A stretch of DNA of 64,000 bases from Auanema rhodensis. Its lineage: Eukaryota; Nematoda; Chromadorea; Rhabditida; Rhabditidae. The notes beneath the pieces are model-generated. The model was given only the letters and a program-made list of their open reading frames with translations. It had not been told where the DNA came from and did not search any database. The stretch is from positions 248,001-312,000 of the forward strand of contig CAXKVF010000074.1 of assembly GCA_964057225.1 (NCBI GenBank), written 5' to 3'. The position numbers and the translations under genes are program-made. Position 1 is the stretch's first letter. Each line of letters starts with the position of its first letter. This document shows positions 18,701 through 34,300 of this stretch, piece by piece.

Positions 18701-21700
18701 AAATTTTTATTGATATTGGTGCATGGTAACCATGACTTTGAAATTTACGTGAACTTTAATTTATGCTAATTAAATGTACACGTGATGTGCACTTGGTATG
18801 TAACTCGCTTCACGTGAAAAATAAAGAGATGCGGTTTTCAAAATTAGATTCCCCATGTCCATATTAGTCTAAAAACAAATTTTTATTGATATTGGTGCAT
18901 GGTAACCATGACTTTGAAATTTACGTGAACTTTAATTTATGCTAATTAAATGTACACGTGATGTGCACTTGGTATGTAACTCGCTTCACGTGAAAGATAA
19001 AGAGATGCGGTTTTCAAAATTAGATTCCCCATGTCCATATTAGTCTAAAAACAAATTTTTATTGATATTGGTTCATGGTAACCATGACTTTGAAATTTAC
19101 GTGAACTTTAATTTATGCTAATTAAATGTACACGTGATGTGCACTTGGTATGTAACTCGCTTCACGTGAAAGATAAAGAGATGCGGTTTTCAAAATTAGA
19201 TTCCCCATGTCCATATTAGTCTAAAAACAAATTTTTATTGATATTGGTTCATGGTAACCATGACTTTGAAATTTACGTGAACTTTAATTTATGCTAATTA
19301 AATGTACACGTGATGTGCACTTGGTATGTAACTCGCTTCACGTGAAAGATAAAGAGATGCGGTTTTCAAAATTAGATTCCCCATGTCCATATTAGTCTAA
19401 AAACAAATTTTTATTGATATTGGTTCATGGTAACCATGACTTTGAAATTTACGTGAACTTTAATTTATGCTAATTAAATGTACACGTGATGTGCACTTGG
19501 TATGTAACTCGCTTCACGTGAAAGATGAAGTGATGCGGTTTTCAAAATTAGATTCCCCATGTCCATATTAGTCTAAAAACAAATTTTTATTGATATTGGT
19601 TCGTGGTAACCATGACTTTGAAATTTACGTGAACTTTAATTTATGCTAATTAAATGTACACGTGATGTGCACTTGGTATGTAACTCGCTTCACGTGAAAG
19701 ATAAAGAGATGCGGTTTTCAAAATTAGATTCCCCATGTCCATATTAGTCTAAAAACAAATTTTTATTGATATTGGTGCATGGTAACCATGACTTTGAAAT
19801 TTACGTGAACTTTAATTTATGCTAATTAAATGTACACGTGATGTGCACTTGGTATGTAACTCGCTTCACGTGAAAAATAAAGAGATGCGGTTTTCAAAAT
19901 TAGATTCCCCATGTCCATATTAGTCTAAGAACAAATTTTTATTGATATTGGTTCATGGTAACCATGACTTTGAAATTTACGTGAACTTTAATTTATGCTA
20001 ATTAAATGTACACGTGATGTGCACTTGGTATGTAACTCGCTTCACGTGAAAGATAAAGAGATGCTGTTTTCAAAATTAGATTCCCCATGTCCATATTAGT
20101 CTAAAAACAAATTTTTATTGATATTGGTTCATGGTAACCATGACTTTGAAATTTACGTGAACTTTAATTTATGCTAATTAAATGTACACGTGATGTGCAC
20201 TTGGTATGTAACTCGCTTCACGTGAAAGATAAAGAGATGCGGTTTTCAAAATTAGATTCCCCATGTTCATATTAGTCTAAAAACAAATTTTTATTGATAT
20301 TGGTTCATGGTAACCATGACTTTGAAATTTACGTGAACTTTAATTTATGCTAATTAAATGTACACGTGATGTGCACTTGGTATGTAACTCGCTTCACGTG
20401 AAAGATAAAGAGATGCGGTTTTCAAAATTAGATTCCCCATGTCCATATTAGTCTAAAAACAAATTTTTATTGATATTGGTGCATGGTAACCATGACTTTG
20501 AAATTTACGTGAACTTTAATTTATGCTAATTAAATGTACACGTGATGTGCACTTGGTATGTAACTCGCTTCACGTGAAAGATAAAGAGATGCGGTTTTCA
20601 AAATTAGATTCCCCATGTCCATATTAGTCTAAAAACAAATTTTTATTGATATTGGTGCATGGTAACCATGACTTTGAAATTTACGTGAACTTTAATTTAT
20701 GCTAATTAAATGTACACGTGATGTGCACTTGGTATGTAACTCGCTTCACGTGAAAAATAAAGAGATGCGGTTTTCAAAATTAGATTCCCCATGTCCATAT
20801 TAGTCTAAAAACAAATTTTTATTGATATTGGTGCATGGTAACCATGACTTTGAAATTTACGTGAACTTTAATTTATGCTAATTAAATGTACACGTGATGT
20901 GCACTTGGTATGTAACTCGCTTCACGTGAAAGATAAAGAGATGCGGTTTTCAAAATTAGATTCCCCATGTCCATATTAGTCTAAAAACAAATTTTTATTG
21001 ATATTGGTTCATGGTAACCATGACTTTGAAATTTACGTGAACTTTAATTTATGCTAATTAAATGTACACGTGATGTGCACTTGGTATGTAACTCGCTTCA
21101 CGTGAAAGATAAAGAGATGCGGTTTTCAAAATTAGATTCCCCATGTTCATATTAGTCTAAAAACAAATTTTTATTGATATTGGTTCATGGTAACCATGAC
21201 TTTGAAATTTACGTGAACTTTAATTTATGCTAATTAAATGTACACGTGATGTGCACTTGGTATGTAACTCGCTTCACGTGAAAGATAAAGAGATGCGGTT
21301 TTCAAAATTAGATTCCCCATGTCCATATTAGTCTAAAAACAAACTTTTATTGATATTGGTGCATGGTAACCATGACTTTGAAATTTACGTGAACTTTAAT
21401 TTATGCTAATTAAATGTACACGTGATGTGCACTTGGTATGTAACTCGCTTCACGTGAAAGATAAAGAGATGCGGTTTTCAAAATTAGATTCCCCATGTCC
21501 ATATTAGTCTAAAAACAAATTTTTATTGATATTGGTTCATGGTAACCATGACTTTGAAATTTACGTGAACTTTAATTTATGCTAATTAAATGTACACGTG
21601 ATGTGCACTTGGTATGTAACTCGCTTCACGTGAAAGATGAAGTGATGCGGTTTTCAAAATTAGATTCCCCATGTCCATATTAGTCCAAAAACAAATTTTT

Positions 21701-22298
21701 ATTGATATTGGTTCGTGGTAACCATGACTTTGAAATTTACGTGAACTTTAATTTATGCTAATTAAATGTACACGTGATGTGCACTTGGTATGTAACTCGC
21801 TTCACGTGAAAGATAAAGAGATGCGATTTTCAAAATTAGATTCCCCATGTCCATATTAGTCTAAAAACAAACTTTTATTGATATTGGTGCATGGTAACCA
21901 TGACTTTGAAATTTACGTGAACTTTAATTTATGCTAATTAAATGTACACGTGATGTGCACTTGGTATGTAACTCGCTTCACGTGAAAGATAAAGAGATGC
22001 GGTTTTCAAAATTAGATTCCCCATGTCCATATTAGTCTAAAAACAAATTTTTATTGATATTGGTTCATGGTAACCATGACTTTGAAATTTACGTGAACTT
22101 TAATTTATGCTAATTAAATGTACACGTGATGTGCACTTGGTATGTAACTCGCTTCACGTGAAAGATGAAGTGATGCGGTTTTCAAAATTAGATTCCCCAT
22201 GTCCATATTAGTCTAAAAACAAATTTTTATTGATATTGGTTCGTGGTAACCATGACTTTGAAATTTACGTGAACTTTAATTTATGCTAATTAAATGTA
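12795..22298 (+). repeat. 176-bp satellite array B (54.0 monomers, + orientation)
   Basis: The array starts at monomer position 47 next to the LTR and ends at position 46, exactly 9504 bp or 54 x 176, so there are no net indels. It has private variants: GAAAAATAAAG in place of GAAAGATAAAG in about 18 monomers between 13363 and 20755, and a GATGAAGTGATG plus GGTTCGTGG combination at 13019, 19531, 21643 and 22171. A GAATTTTACG variant recurs at 14343 and 15575, a 7-monomer (1232-bp) higher-order period. These variants are absent or rare in arrays A and C, so this block was homogenised separately. No genes or other elements are seen in it. Confidence 0.97.
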
Positions 22299-22367
22299 GC
22301 GAGTTACATACCAAGTGCACATCACGTGTACATTTAATTAGCATAAATTAAAGTTCACGTAAATTTT
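22299..22367 (-). repeat. 69-bp partial inverted monomer at the first orientation switch
   Basis: After monomer position 46 of the last + copy, the sequence jumps to an inverted monomer starting GCGAGTTACATACC. It runs only 69 bp, to AAATTTT, before another inverted copy starts with the same GCGAGTTACATACC at 22368. It is the only broken monomer inside the satellite apart from the retroelement borders and the second switch. Such a stub suggests a template switch or end-joining at the inversion point. Confidence 0.93.
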
Positions 22368-25300
22368 GCGAGTTACATACCAAGTGCACATCACGTGTAC
22401 ATTTAATTAGCATAAATTAAAGTTCACGTAAATTTCAAAGTCATGGTTACCATGAACCAATATCAAGAAAAATTTGTTTTTAGACTAATATGGACATGGG
22501 GAATCTAATTTTGAAAACCGCATCTCTTTATCTTTCACGTGAAGCGAGTTACATACCAAGTGCACATCACGTGTACATTTAATTAGCATAAATTAAAGTT
22601 CACGTAAATTTCAAAGTCATGGTTACCATGCACCAATATCAATAAAAATTTGTTTTAAGACTAATATGGACATGGGGAATCTAATTTTGAAAACCGCATC
22701 TCTTTATCTTTCACGTGAAGCGAGTTACATACCAAGTGCACATCACGTGTACATTTAATTAGCATAAATTAAAGTTCACGTAAATTTCAAAGTCATGGTT
22801 ACCATGCACCAATATCAATAAAAATTTGTTTTTAGACTAATATGGACATGGGGAATCTAATTTTGAAAACCGCATCTCTTTATCTTTCACGTGAAGCGAG
22901 TTACATACCAAGTGCACATCACGTGTACATTTAATTAGCATAAATTAAAGTTCACGTAAATTTCAAAGTCATGGTTACCATGCACCAATATCAATAAAAA
23001 TTTGTTTTTAGACTAATATGGACATGGGGAATCTAATTTTGAAAACGGCATCTCTTCATCTTTCACGTGAAGCGAGTTACATACCAAGTGCACATCACGT
23101 GTACATTTAATTAGCATAAATTAAAGTTCACGTAAATTTCAAAGTCATGGTTACCATGCACCAATATCAATAAAAATTTGTTTTTAGACTAATATGGACA
23201 TGGGGAATCTAATTTTGAAAACCGCATCTCTTTATCTTTCACGTGAAGCGAGTTACATACCAAGTGCACATCACGTGTACATTTAATTAGCATAAATTAA
23301 AGTTCACGTAAATTTCAAAGTCATGGTTACCATGAACCAATATCAATAAAAATTTGTTTTTAGACTAATATGGACATGGGGAATCTAATTTTGAAAACCG
23401 CATCTCTTTATCTTTCACGTGAAGCGAGTTACATACCAAGTGCACATCACGTGTACATTTAATTAGCATAAATTGAAGTTCACGTAAATTTCAAAGTCAT
23501 GGTTACCATGCACCAATATCAATAAAAATTTGTTTTTAGACTAATATGGACATGGGGAATCTAATTTTGAAAACCGCATCTCTTCATCTTTCACGTGAAG
23601 CGAGTTACATACCAAGTGCACATCACGTGTACATTTAATTAGCATAAATTAAAGTTCACGTAAATTTCAAAGTCATGGTTACCATGCATTAATATCAATA
23701 AAAATTTGTTTTTAGACTAATATGGACATGGGGAATCTAATTTTGAAAACCGCATCTCTTTATCTTTCACGTGAAGCGAGTTACATACCAAGTGCACATC
23801 ACGTGTACATTTAATTGGCATAAATTAAAGTTCACGTAAATTTCAAAGTCATGGTTACCATGAACCAATATCAATAAAAATTTGTTTTTAGACTAATATG
23901 GACATGGGGAATCTAATTTTGAAAACCGCATCTCTTTATCTTTCACGAGAAGCGAGTTACATACCAAGTGCACATCACGTGTACATTTAATTAGCATAAA
24001 TTAAAGTTCACGTAAATTTTAAAGTCATGGTTACCATGCACCAATATCAATAAAAATTTGTTTTTAGACTAATATGGACATGGGGAATCTAATTTTGAAA
24101 ACCGCATCTCTTTATCTTTCACGTGAAGCGAGTTACATACCAAGTGCACATCACGTGTACATTTAATTAGCATAAATGAAAGTTCACGTAAATTTCAAAG
24201 TCATGGTTACCATGAACCAATATCAATAAAAATTTGTTTTTAGACTAATATGGACATGGGGAATCTAATTTTGAAAACCGCATCTCTTCATCTTTCACGT
24301 GAAGCGAGTTACATACCAAGTGCACATCACGTGTACATTTAATTAGCATAAATTAAAGTTCACGTAAATTTCAAAGTCATGGTTACCATGCACCAATATC
24401 AATAAAAATTTGTTTTTAGACTAATATGGACATGGGGAATCTAATTTTGAAAACCGCATCTTTTTATCTTTCACGTGAAGCGAGTTACATACCAAGTGCA
24501 CATCACGTGTACATTTAATTAGCATAAATTAAAGTTCACGTAAATTTCAAAGTCATGGTTACCATGAAGCAATATCAATAAAAATTTGTTTTTAGACTAA
24601 TATGGACATGGGGAATCTAATTTTGAAAACCGCATCTCTTTATCTTTCACGTGAAGCGAGTTACATACCAAGTGCACATCACGTGTACATTTAATTAGCA
24701 TAAATTAAAGTTCACGTAAATTTCAAAGTCATGGTTACCATGAACCAATATCAATAAAAATTTGTTTTTAGACTAATATGGACATGGGGAATCTAATTTT
24801 GAAAACCGCATTTCTTTATCTTTCACGTGAAGCGAGTTACATACCAAGTGCACATCACGTGTACATTTAATTAGCATAAATTAAAGTTCACGTAAAATTC
24901 AAAGTTATGGTTACCATGAACCAATATCAATAAAAATTTGTTTTTAGACTAATATGGACATGGGAAATCTAATTTTGAAAACCGCATCTCTTTATCTTTC
25001 ACGTGAAGCGAGTTACATACCAAGTGCACATCACGTGTACATTTAATTAGCATAAATTAAAGTTCACGTAAAATTCAAAGTTATGGTTACCATGAACCAA
25101 TATCAATAAAAATTTGTTTTTAGACTAATATGGACATGGGAAATCTAATTTTGAAAACCGCATCTCTTTATCTTTCACGTGAAGCGAGTTACATACCAAG
25201 TGCACATCACGTGTACATTTAATTAGCATAAATTAAAGTTCACGTAAATTTCAAAGTCATGGTTACCATGAACCAATATCAATAAAAATTTGTTTTTAGA

Positions 25301-28300
25301 CTAATATGGACATGGGGAATCTAATTTTGAAAACCGCATCTCTTTATCTTTCACGTGAAGCGAGTTACATACCAAGTGCACATCACGTGTACATTTAATT
25401 AGCATAAATTGAAGTTCACGTAAATTTCAAAGTCATGGTTACCATGCACCAATATCAATAAAAATTTGTTTTTAGACTAATATGGACATGGGGAATCTAA
25501 TTTTGAAAACCGCATCTCTTTATCTTTCACGTGAAGCGAGTTGCATACCAAGTGCACATCACGTGTACATTTAATTAGCATAAATTAAAGTTCACGTAAA
25601 TTTCAAAGTCATGGTTACCATGCACCAATATCAATAAAAATTTGTTTTTAGACTAATATGGACATGGGGAATCTAATTTTGAAAACCGCATCTCTTCATC
25701 TTTCACGTGAAGCGAGTTACATACCAAGTGCACATCACGTGTACATTTAATTAGCATAAATTAAAGTTCACGTAAATTTCAAAGTCATGGTTACCATGCA
25801 TTAATATCAATAAAAATTTGTTTTTAGACTAATATGGACATGGGGAATCTAATTTTGAAAACCGCATCTCTTTATCTTTCACGTGAAGCGAGTTACATAC
25901 CAAGTGCACATCACGTGTACATTTAATTGGCATAAATTAAAGTTCACGTAAATTTCAAAGTCATGGTTACCATGAACCAATATCAATAAAAATTTGTTTT
26001 TAGACTAATATGGACATGGGGAATCTAATTTTGAAAACCGCATCTCTTTATCTTTCACGAGAAGCGAGTTACATACCAAGTGCACATCACGTGTACATTT
26101 AATTAGCATAAATTAAAGTTCACGTAAATTTTAAAGTCATGGTTACCATGCACCAATATCAATAAAAATTTGTTTTTAGACTAATATGGACATGGGGAAT
26201 CTAATTTTGAAAACCGCATCTCTTTATCTTTCACGTGAAGCGAGTTACATACCAAGTGCACATCACGTGTACATTTAATTAGCATAAATGAAAGTTCACG
26301 TAAATTTCAAAGTCATGGTTACCATGAACCAATATCAATAAAAATTTGTTTTTAGACTAATATGGACATGGGGAATCTAATTTTGAAAACCGCATCTCTT
26401 CATCTTTCACGTGAAGCGAGTTACATACCAAGTGCACATCACGTGTACATTTAATTAGCATAAATTAAAGTTCACGTAAATTTCAAAGTCATGGTTACCA
26501 TGCACCAATATCAATAAAAATTTGTTTTTAGACTAATATGGACATGGGGAATCTAATTTTGAAAACCGCATCTTTTTATCTTTCACGTGAAGCGAGTTAC
26601 ATACCAAGTGCACATCACGTGTACATTTAATTAGCATAAATTAAAGTTCACGTAAATTTCAAAGTCATGGTTACCATGAAGCAATATCAATAAAAATTTG
26701 TTTTTAGACTAATATGGACATGGGGAATCTAATTTTGAAAACCGCATCTCTTTATCTTTCACGTGAAGCGAGTTACATACCAAGTGCACATCACGTGTAC
26801 ATTTAATTAGCATAAATTAAAGTTCACGTAAATTTCAAAGTCATGGTTACCATGAACCAATATCAATAAAAATTTGTTTTTAGACTAATATGGACATGGG
26901 GAATCTAATTTTGAAAACCGCATTTCTTTATCTTTCACGTGAAGCGAGTTACATACCAAGTGCACATCACGTGTACATTTAATTAGCATAAATTAAAGTT
27001 CACGTAAAATTCAAAGTTATGGTTACCATGAACCAATATCAATAAAAATTTGTTTTTAGACTAATATGGACATGGGAAATCTAATTTTGAAAACCGCATC
27101 TCTTTATCTTTCACGTGAAGCGAGTTACATACCAAGTGCACATCACGTGTACATTTAATTAGCATAAATTAAAGTTCACGTAAATTTCAAAGTCATGGTT
27201 ACCATGAAACAATATCAATAAAAATTTGTTTTTAGACTAATATGGACATGGGGAATCTAATTTTGAAAACCGGATCTCTTTATCTTTCACGTGAAGCGAG
27301 TTACAAACCAAGTGCACATCACGTGTACATTTAATTAGCATTAATTAAAGTTCACGTAAATTTCAAAGTCATGGTTACCATGAACCAATATCAATAAAAA
27401 TTTGTTTTTAGACTAATATGGACATGGGGAATCTAATTTTGAAAACCGCATCTCTTTATCTTTCACGTGAAGCGAGTTACATACCAAGTGCACATCACGT
27501 GTACATTTAATTAGCATAAATTAAAGTTCACGTAAATTTCAAAGTCATGGTTACCATGCACCAATATCAATAAAATTTTGTTTTTAGACTAATATGGACA
27601 TGGGGAATCTAATTTTGAAAACCGCATCTCTTTATCTTTCACGTGAAGCGAGTTACATACCAAGTGCACATCACGTGTACATTTAATTAGCATAAATTAA
27701 AGTTCACGTAAATTTCAAAGTCATGGTTACCATGCACCAATATCAATAAAAATTTGTTTTAAGACTAATATGGACATGGGGAATCTAATTTTGAAAACCG
27801 CATCTCTTTATCTTTCACGTGAAGCGAGTTACATACCAAGTGCACATCACGTGTACATTTAATTAGCATAAATTAAAGTTCACGTAAATTTCAAAGTCAT
27901 GGTTACCATGCACCAATATCAATAAAAATTTGTTTTTAGACTAATATGGACATGGGGAATCTAATTTTGAAAACCGCATCTCTTTATCTTTCACGTGAAG
28001 CGAGTTACATACCAAGTGCACATCACGTGTACATTTAATTAGCATAAATTAAAGTTCACGTAAATTTCAAAGTCATGGTTACCATGCACCAATATCAATA
28101 AAAATTTGTTTTTAGACTAATATGGACATGGGGAATCTAATTTTGAAAACCGCATCTCTTTATCTTTCACGTGAAGCGAGTTACATACCAAGTGCACATC
28201 ACGTGTACATTTAATTAGCATAAATTAAAGTTCACGTAAATTTCAAAGTCATGGTTACCATGCACCAATATCAATAAAAATTTGTTTTTAGACTAATATG

Positions 28301-31300
28301 GACATGGGGAATCTAATTTTGAAAACGGCATCTCTTCATCTTTCACGTGAAGCGAGTTACATACCAAGTGCACATCACGTGTACATTTAATTAGCATAAA
28401 TTAAAGTTCACGTAAATTTCAAAGTCATGGTTACCATGCACCAATATCAATAAAAATTTGTTTTTAGACTAATATGGACATGGGGAATCTAATTTTGAAA
28501 ACCGCATCTCTTTATCTTTCACGTGAAGCGAGTTACATACCAAGTGCACATCACGTGTACATTTAATTAGCATAAATTAAAGTTCACGTAAATTTCAAAG
28601 TCATGGTTACCATGCACCAATATCAATAAAAATTTGTTTTTAGACTAATATGGACATGGGGAATCTAATTTTGAAAACCTCATCTCTTTATCTTTCACGT
28701 GAAACGAGTTACATACCAAGTGCACATCACGTGTACATTTAATTAGCATAAATTAAAGTTCACGTAAATTTCAAAGTCATGGTTACCATGAACCAATATC
28801 AATAAAAATTTGTTTTTAGACTAATATGGACATGAGGAATCTAATTTTGAAAACCGCATCTCTTCATCTTTCACGTGAAGCGAGTTACATACCAAGTGCA
28901 CATCACGTGTACATTTAATTAGCATAAATTAAAGTTCACGTAAATTTCAAAGTCATGGTTACCATGCATCAATATCAATAAAAATTTGTTTTTAGACTAA
29001 TATGGACATGGGGAATCTAATTTTGAAAACCGCATCTCTTTATCTTTCACGTGAAGCGAGTTGCATACCAAGTGCACATCACGTGTACATTTAATTAGCA
29101 TAAATTAAAGTTCACGTAAATTTCAAAGTCATGGTTACCATGCACCAATATCAATAAAAATTTGTTTTAAGACTAATATGGACATGGGGAATCTAATTTT
29201 GAAAACCGCATCTCTTTATCTTTCACGTGAAGCGAGTTACATACCAAGTGCACATCACGTGTACATTTAATTAGCATAAATTAAAGTTCACGTAAATTTC
29301 AAAGTCATGGTTACCATGCACCAATATCAATAAAAATTTGTTTTTAGACTAATATGGACATGGGGAATCTAATTTTGAAAACCGCATCTCTTTATCTTTC
29401 ACGTGAAGCGAGTTACATACCAAGTGCACATCACGTGTACATTTAATTAGCATAAATTAAAGTTCACGTAAATTTCAAAGTCATGGTTACCATGCACCAA
29501 TATCAATAAAAATTTGTTTTTAGACTAATATGGACATGGGGAATCTAATTTTGAAAACGGCATCTCTTCATCTTTCACGTGAAGCGAGTTACATACCAAG
29601 TGCACATCACGTGTACATTTAATTAGCATAAATTAAAGTTCACGTAAATTTCAAAGTCATGGTTACCATGCACCAATATCAATAAAAATTTGTTTTTAGA
29701 CTAATATGGACATGGGGAATCTAATTTTGAAAACCGCATCTCTTTATCTTTCACGTGAAGCGAGTTACATACCAAGTGCACATCACGTGTACATTTAATT
29801 AGCATAAATTAAAGTTCACGTAAATTTCAAAGTCATGGTTACCATGCACCAATATCAATAAAAATTTGTTTTTAGACTAATATGGACATGGGGAATCTAA
29901 TTTTGAAAACCGCATCTCTTTATCTTTCACGTGAAGCGAGTTACATACCAAGTGCACATCACGTGTACATTTAATTAGCATAAATTAAAGTTCACGTAAA
30001 TTTCAAAGTCATGGTTACCATGAACCAATATCAATAAAAATTTGTTTTTAGACTAATATGGACATGGGGAATCTAATTTTGAAAACCGCATCTCTTTATC
30101 TTTCACGTGAAGCGAGTTACATACCAAGTGCACATCACGTGTGCATTTAATTAGCATAAATTAAAGTTCACGTAAATTTCAAAGTCATGGTTACCATGCA
30201 CCAATATCAATAAAAATTTGTTTTTAGACTAATATGGACATGGGGAATCTAATTTTGAAAACGGCATCTCTTCATCTTTCACGTGAAGCGAGTTACATAC
30301 CAAGTGCACATCACGTGTACATTTAATTAGCATAAATTAAAGTTCACGTAAATTTCAAAGTCATGGTTACCATGCACCAATATCAATAAAAATTTGTTTT
30401 TAGACTAATATGGACATGGGGAATCTAATTTTGAAAACCGCATCTCTTTATCTTTCACGTGAAGCGAGTTACATACCAAGTGCACATCACGTGTACATTT
30501 AATTAGCATAAATTAAAGTTCACGTAAATTTCAAAGTCATGGTTACCATGCACCAATATCAATAAAAATTTGTTTTTAGACTAATATGGACATGGGGAAT
30601 CTAATTTTGAAAACGGCATCTCTTCATCTTTCACGTGAAGCGAGTTACATACCAAGTGCACATCACGTGTACATTTAATTAGCATAAATTAAAGTTCACG
30701 TAAATTTCAAAGTCATGGTTACCATGCACCAATATCAATAAAAATTTGTTTTTAGACTAATATGGACATGGGGAATCTAATTTTGAAAACCGCATCTCTT
30801 TATCTTTCACGTGAAGCGAGTTACATACCAAGTGCACATCACGTGTACATTTAATTAGCATAAATTAAAGTTCACGTAAATTTCAAAGTCATGGTTACCA
30901 TGCACCAATATCAATAAAAATTTGTTTTTAGACTAATATGGACATGGGGAATCTAATTTTGAAAACCTCATCTCTTTATCTTTCACGTGAAACGAGTTAC
31001 ATACCAAGTGCACATCACGTGTACATTTAATTAGCATAAATTAAAGTTCACGTAAATTTCAAAGTCATGGTTACCATGAACCAATATCAATAAAAATTTG
31101 TTTTTAGACTAATATGGACATGAGGAATCTAATTTTGAAAACCGCATCTCTTCATCTTTCACGTGAAGCGAGTTACATACCAAGTGCACATCACGTGTAC
31201 ATTTAATTAGCATAAATTAAAGTTCACGTAAATTTCAAAGTCATGGTTACCATGCATCAATATCAATAAAAATTTGTTTTTAGACTAATATGGACATGGG

Positions 31301-34300
31301 GAATCTAATTTTGAAAACCGCATCTCTTTATCTTTCACGTGAAGCGAGTTGCATACCAAGTGCACATCACGTGTACATTTAATTAGCATAAATTAAAGTT
31401 CACGTAAATTTCAAAGTCATGGTTACCATGCACCAATATCAATAAAAATTTGTTTTAAGACTAATATGGACATGGGGAATCTAATTTTGAAAACCGCATC
31501 TCTTTATCTTTCACGTGAAGCGAGTTACATACCAAGTGCACATCACGTGTACATTTAATTAGCATAAATTAAAGTTCACGTAAATTTCAAAGTCATGGTT
31601 ACCATGCACCAATATCAATAAAAATTTGTTTTTAGACTAATATGGACATGGGGAATCTAATTTTGAAAACCGCATCTCTTTATCTTTCACGTGAAGCGAG
31701 TTACATACCAAGTGCACATCACGTGTACATTTAATTAGCATAAATTAAAGTTCACGTAAATTTCAAAGTCATGGTTACCATGCACCAATATCAATAAAAA
31801 TTTGTTTTTAGACTAATATGGACATGGGGAATCTAATTTTGAAAACGGCATCTCTTCATCTTTCACGTGAAGCGAGTTACATACCAAGTGCACATCACGT
31901 GTACATTTAATTAGCATAAATTAAAGTTCACGTAAATTTCAAAGTCATGGTTACCATGCACCAATATCAATAAAAATTTGTTTTTAGACTAATATGGACA
32001 TGGGGAATCTAATTTTGAAAACCGCATCTCTTTATCTTTCACGTGAAGCGAGTTACATACCAAGTGCACATCACGTGTACATTTAATTAGCATAAATTAA
32101 AGTTCACGTAAATTTCAAAGTCATGGTTACCATGCACCAATATCAATAAAAATTTGTTTTTAGACTAATATGGACATGGGGAATCTAATTTTGAAAACCG
32201 CATCTCTTTATCTTTCACGTGAAGCGAGTTACATACCAAGTGCACATCACGTGTACATTTAATTAGCATAAATTAAAGTTCACGTAAATTTCAAAGTCAT
32301 GGTTACCATGAACCAATATCAATAAAAATTTGTTTTTAGACTAATATGGACATGGGGAATCTAATTTTGAAAACCGCATCTCTTTATCTTTCACGTGAAG
32401 CGAGTTACATACCAAGTGCACATCACGTGTGCATTTAATTAGCATAAATTAAAGTTCACGTAAATTTCAAAGTCATGGTTACCATGCACCAATATCAATA
32501 AAAATTTGTTTTTAGACTAATATGGACATGGGGAATCTAATTTTGAAAACGGCATCTCTTCATCTTTCACGTGAAGCGAGTTACATACCAAGTGCACATC
32601 ACGTGTACATTTAATTAGCATAAATTAAAGTTCACGTAAATTTCAAAGTCATGGTTACCATGCACCAATATCAATAAAAATTTGTTTTTAGACTAATATG
32701 GACATGGGGAATCTAATTTTGAAAACCGCATCTCTTTATCTTTCACGTGAAGCGAGTTACATACCAAGTGCACATCACGTGTACATTTAATTAGCATAAA
32801 TTAAAGTTCACGTAAATTTCAAAGTCATGGTTACCATGCACCAATATCAATAAAAATTTGTTTTTAGACTAATATGGACATGGGGAATCTAATTTTGAAA
32901 ACCTCATCTCTTTATCTTTCACGTGAAACGAGTTACATACCAAGTGCACATCACGTGTACATTTAATTAGCATAAATTAAAGTTCACGTAAATTTCAAAG
33001 TCATGGTTACCATGCACCAATATCAATAAAAATTTGTTTTTAGACTAATATGGACATGGGGAATCTAATTTTGAAAACGGCATCTCTTCATCTTTCACGT
33101 GAAGCGAGTTACATACCAAGTGCACATCACGTGTACATTTAATTAGCATAAATTAAAGTTCACGTAAATTTCAAAGTCATGGTTACCATGCACCAATATC
33201 AATAAAAATTTGTTTTTAGACTAATATGGACATGGGGAATCTAATTTTGAAAACCGCATCTCTTTATCTTTCACGTGAAGCGAGTTACATACCAAGTGCA
33301 CATCACGTGTACATTTAATTAGCATAAATTAAAGTTCACGTAAATTTCAAAGTCATGGTTACCATGCACCAATATCAATAAAAATTTGTTTTTAGACTAA
33401 TATGGACATGGGGAATCTAATTTTGAAAACCGCATCTCTTTATCTTTCACGTGAAGCGAGTTACATACCAAGTGCACATCACGTGTACATTTAATTAGCA
33501 TAAATTAAAGTTCACGTAAATTTCAAAGTCATGGTTACCATGAACCAATATCAATAAAAATTTGTTTTTAGACTAATATGGACATGGGGAATCTAATTTT
33601 GAAAACCGCATCTCTTTATCTTTCACGTGAAGCGAGTTACATACCAAGTGCACATCACGTGTGCATTTAATTAGCATAAATTAAAGTTCACGTAAATTTC
33701 AAAGTCATGGTTACCATGCACCAATATCAATAAAAATTTGTTTTTAGACTAATATGGACATGGGGAATCTAATTTTGAAAACGGCATCTCTTCATCTTTC
33801 ACGTGAAGCGAGTTACATACCAAGTGCACATCACGTGTACATTTAATTAGCATAAATTAAAGTTCACGTAAATTTCAAAGTCATGGTTACCATGCACCAA
33901 TATCAATAAAAATTTGTTTTTAGACTAATATGGACATGGGGAATCTAATTTTGAAAACCGCATCTCTTTATCTTTCACGTGAAGCGAGTTACATACCAAG
34001 TGCACATCACGTGTACATTTAATTAGCATAAATTAAAGTTCACGTAAATTTCAAAGTCATGGTTACCATGCACCAATATCAATAAAAATTTGTTTTTAGA
34101 CTAATATGGACATGGGGAATCTAATTTTGAAAACCTCATCTCTTTATCTTTCACGTGAAACGAGTTACATACCAAGTGCACATCACGTGTACATTTAATT
34201 AGCATAAATTAAAGTTCACGTAAATTTCAAAGTCATGGTTACCATGCACCAATATCAATAAAAATTTGTTTTTAGACTAATATGGACATGGGGAATCTAA

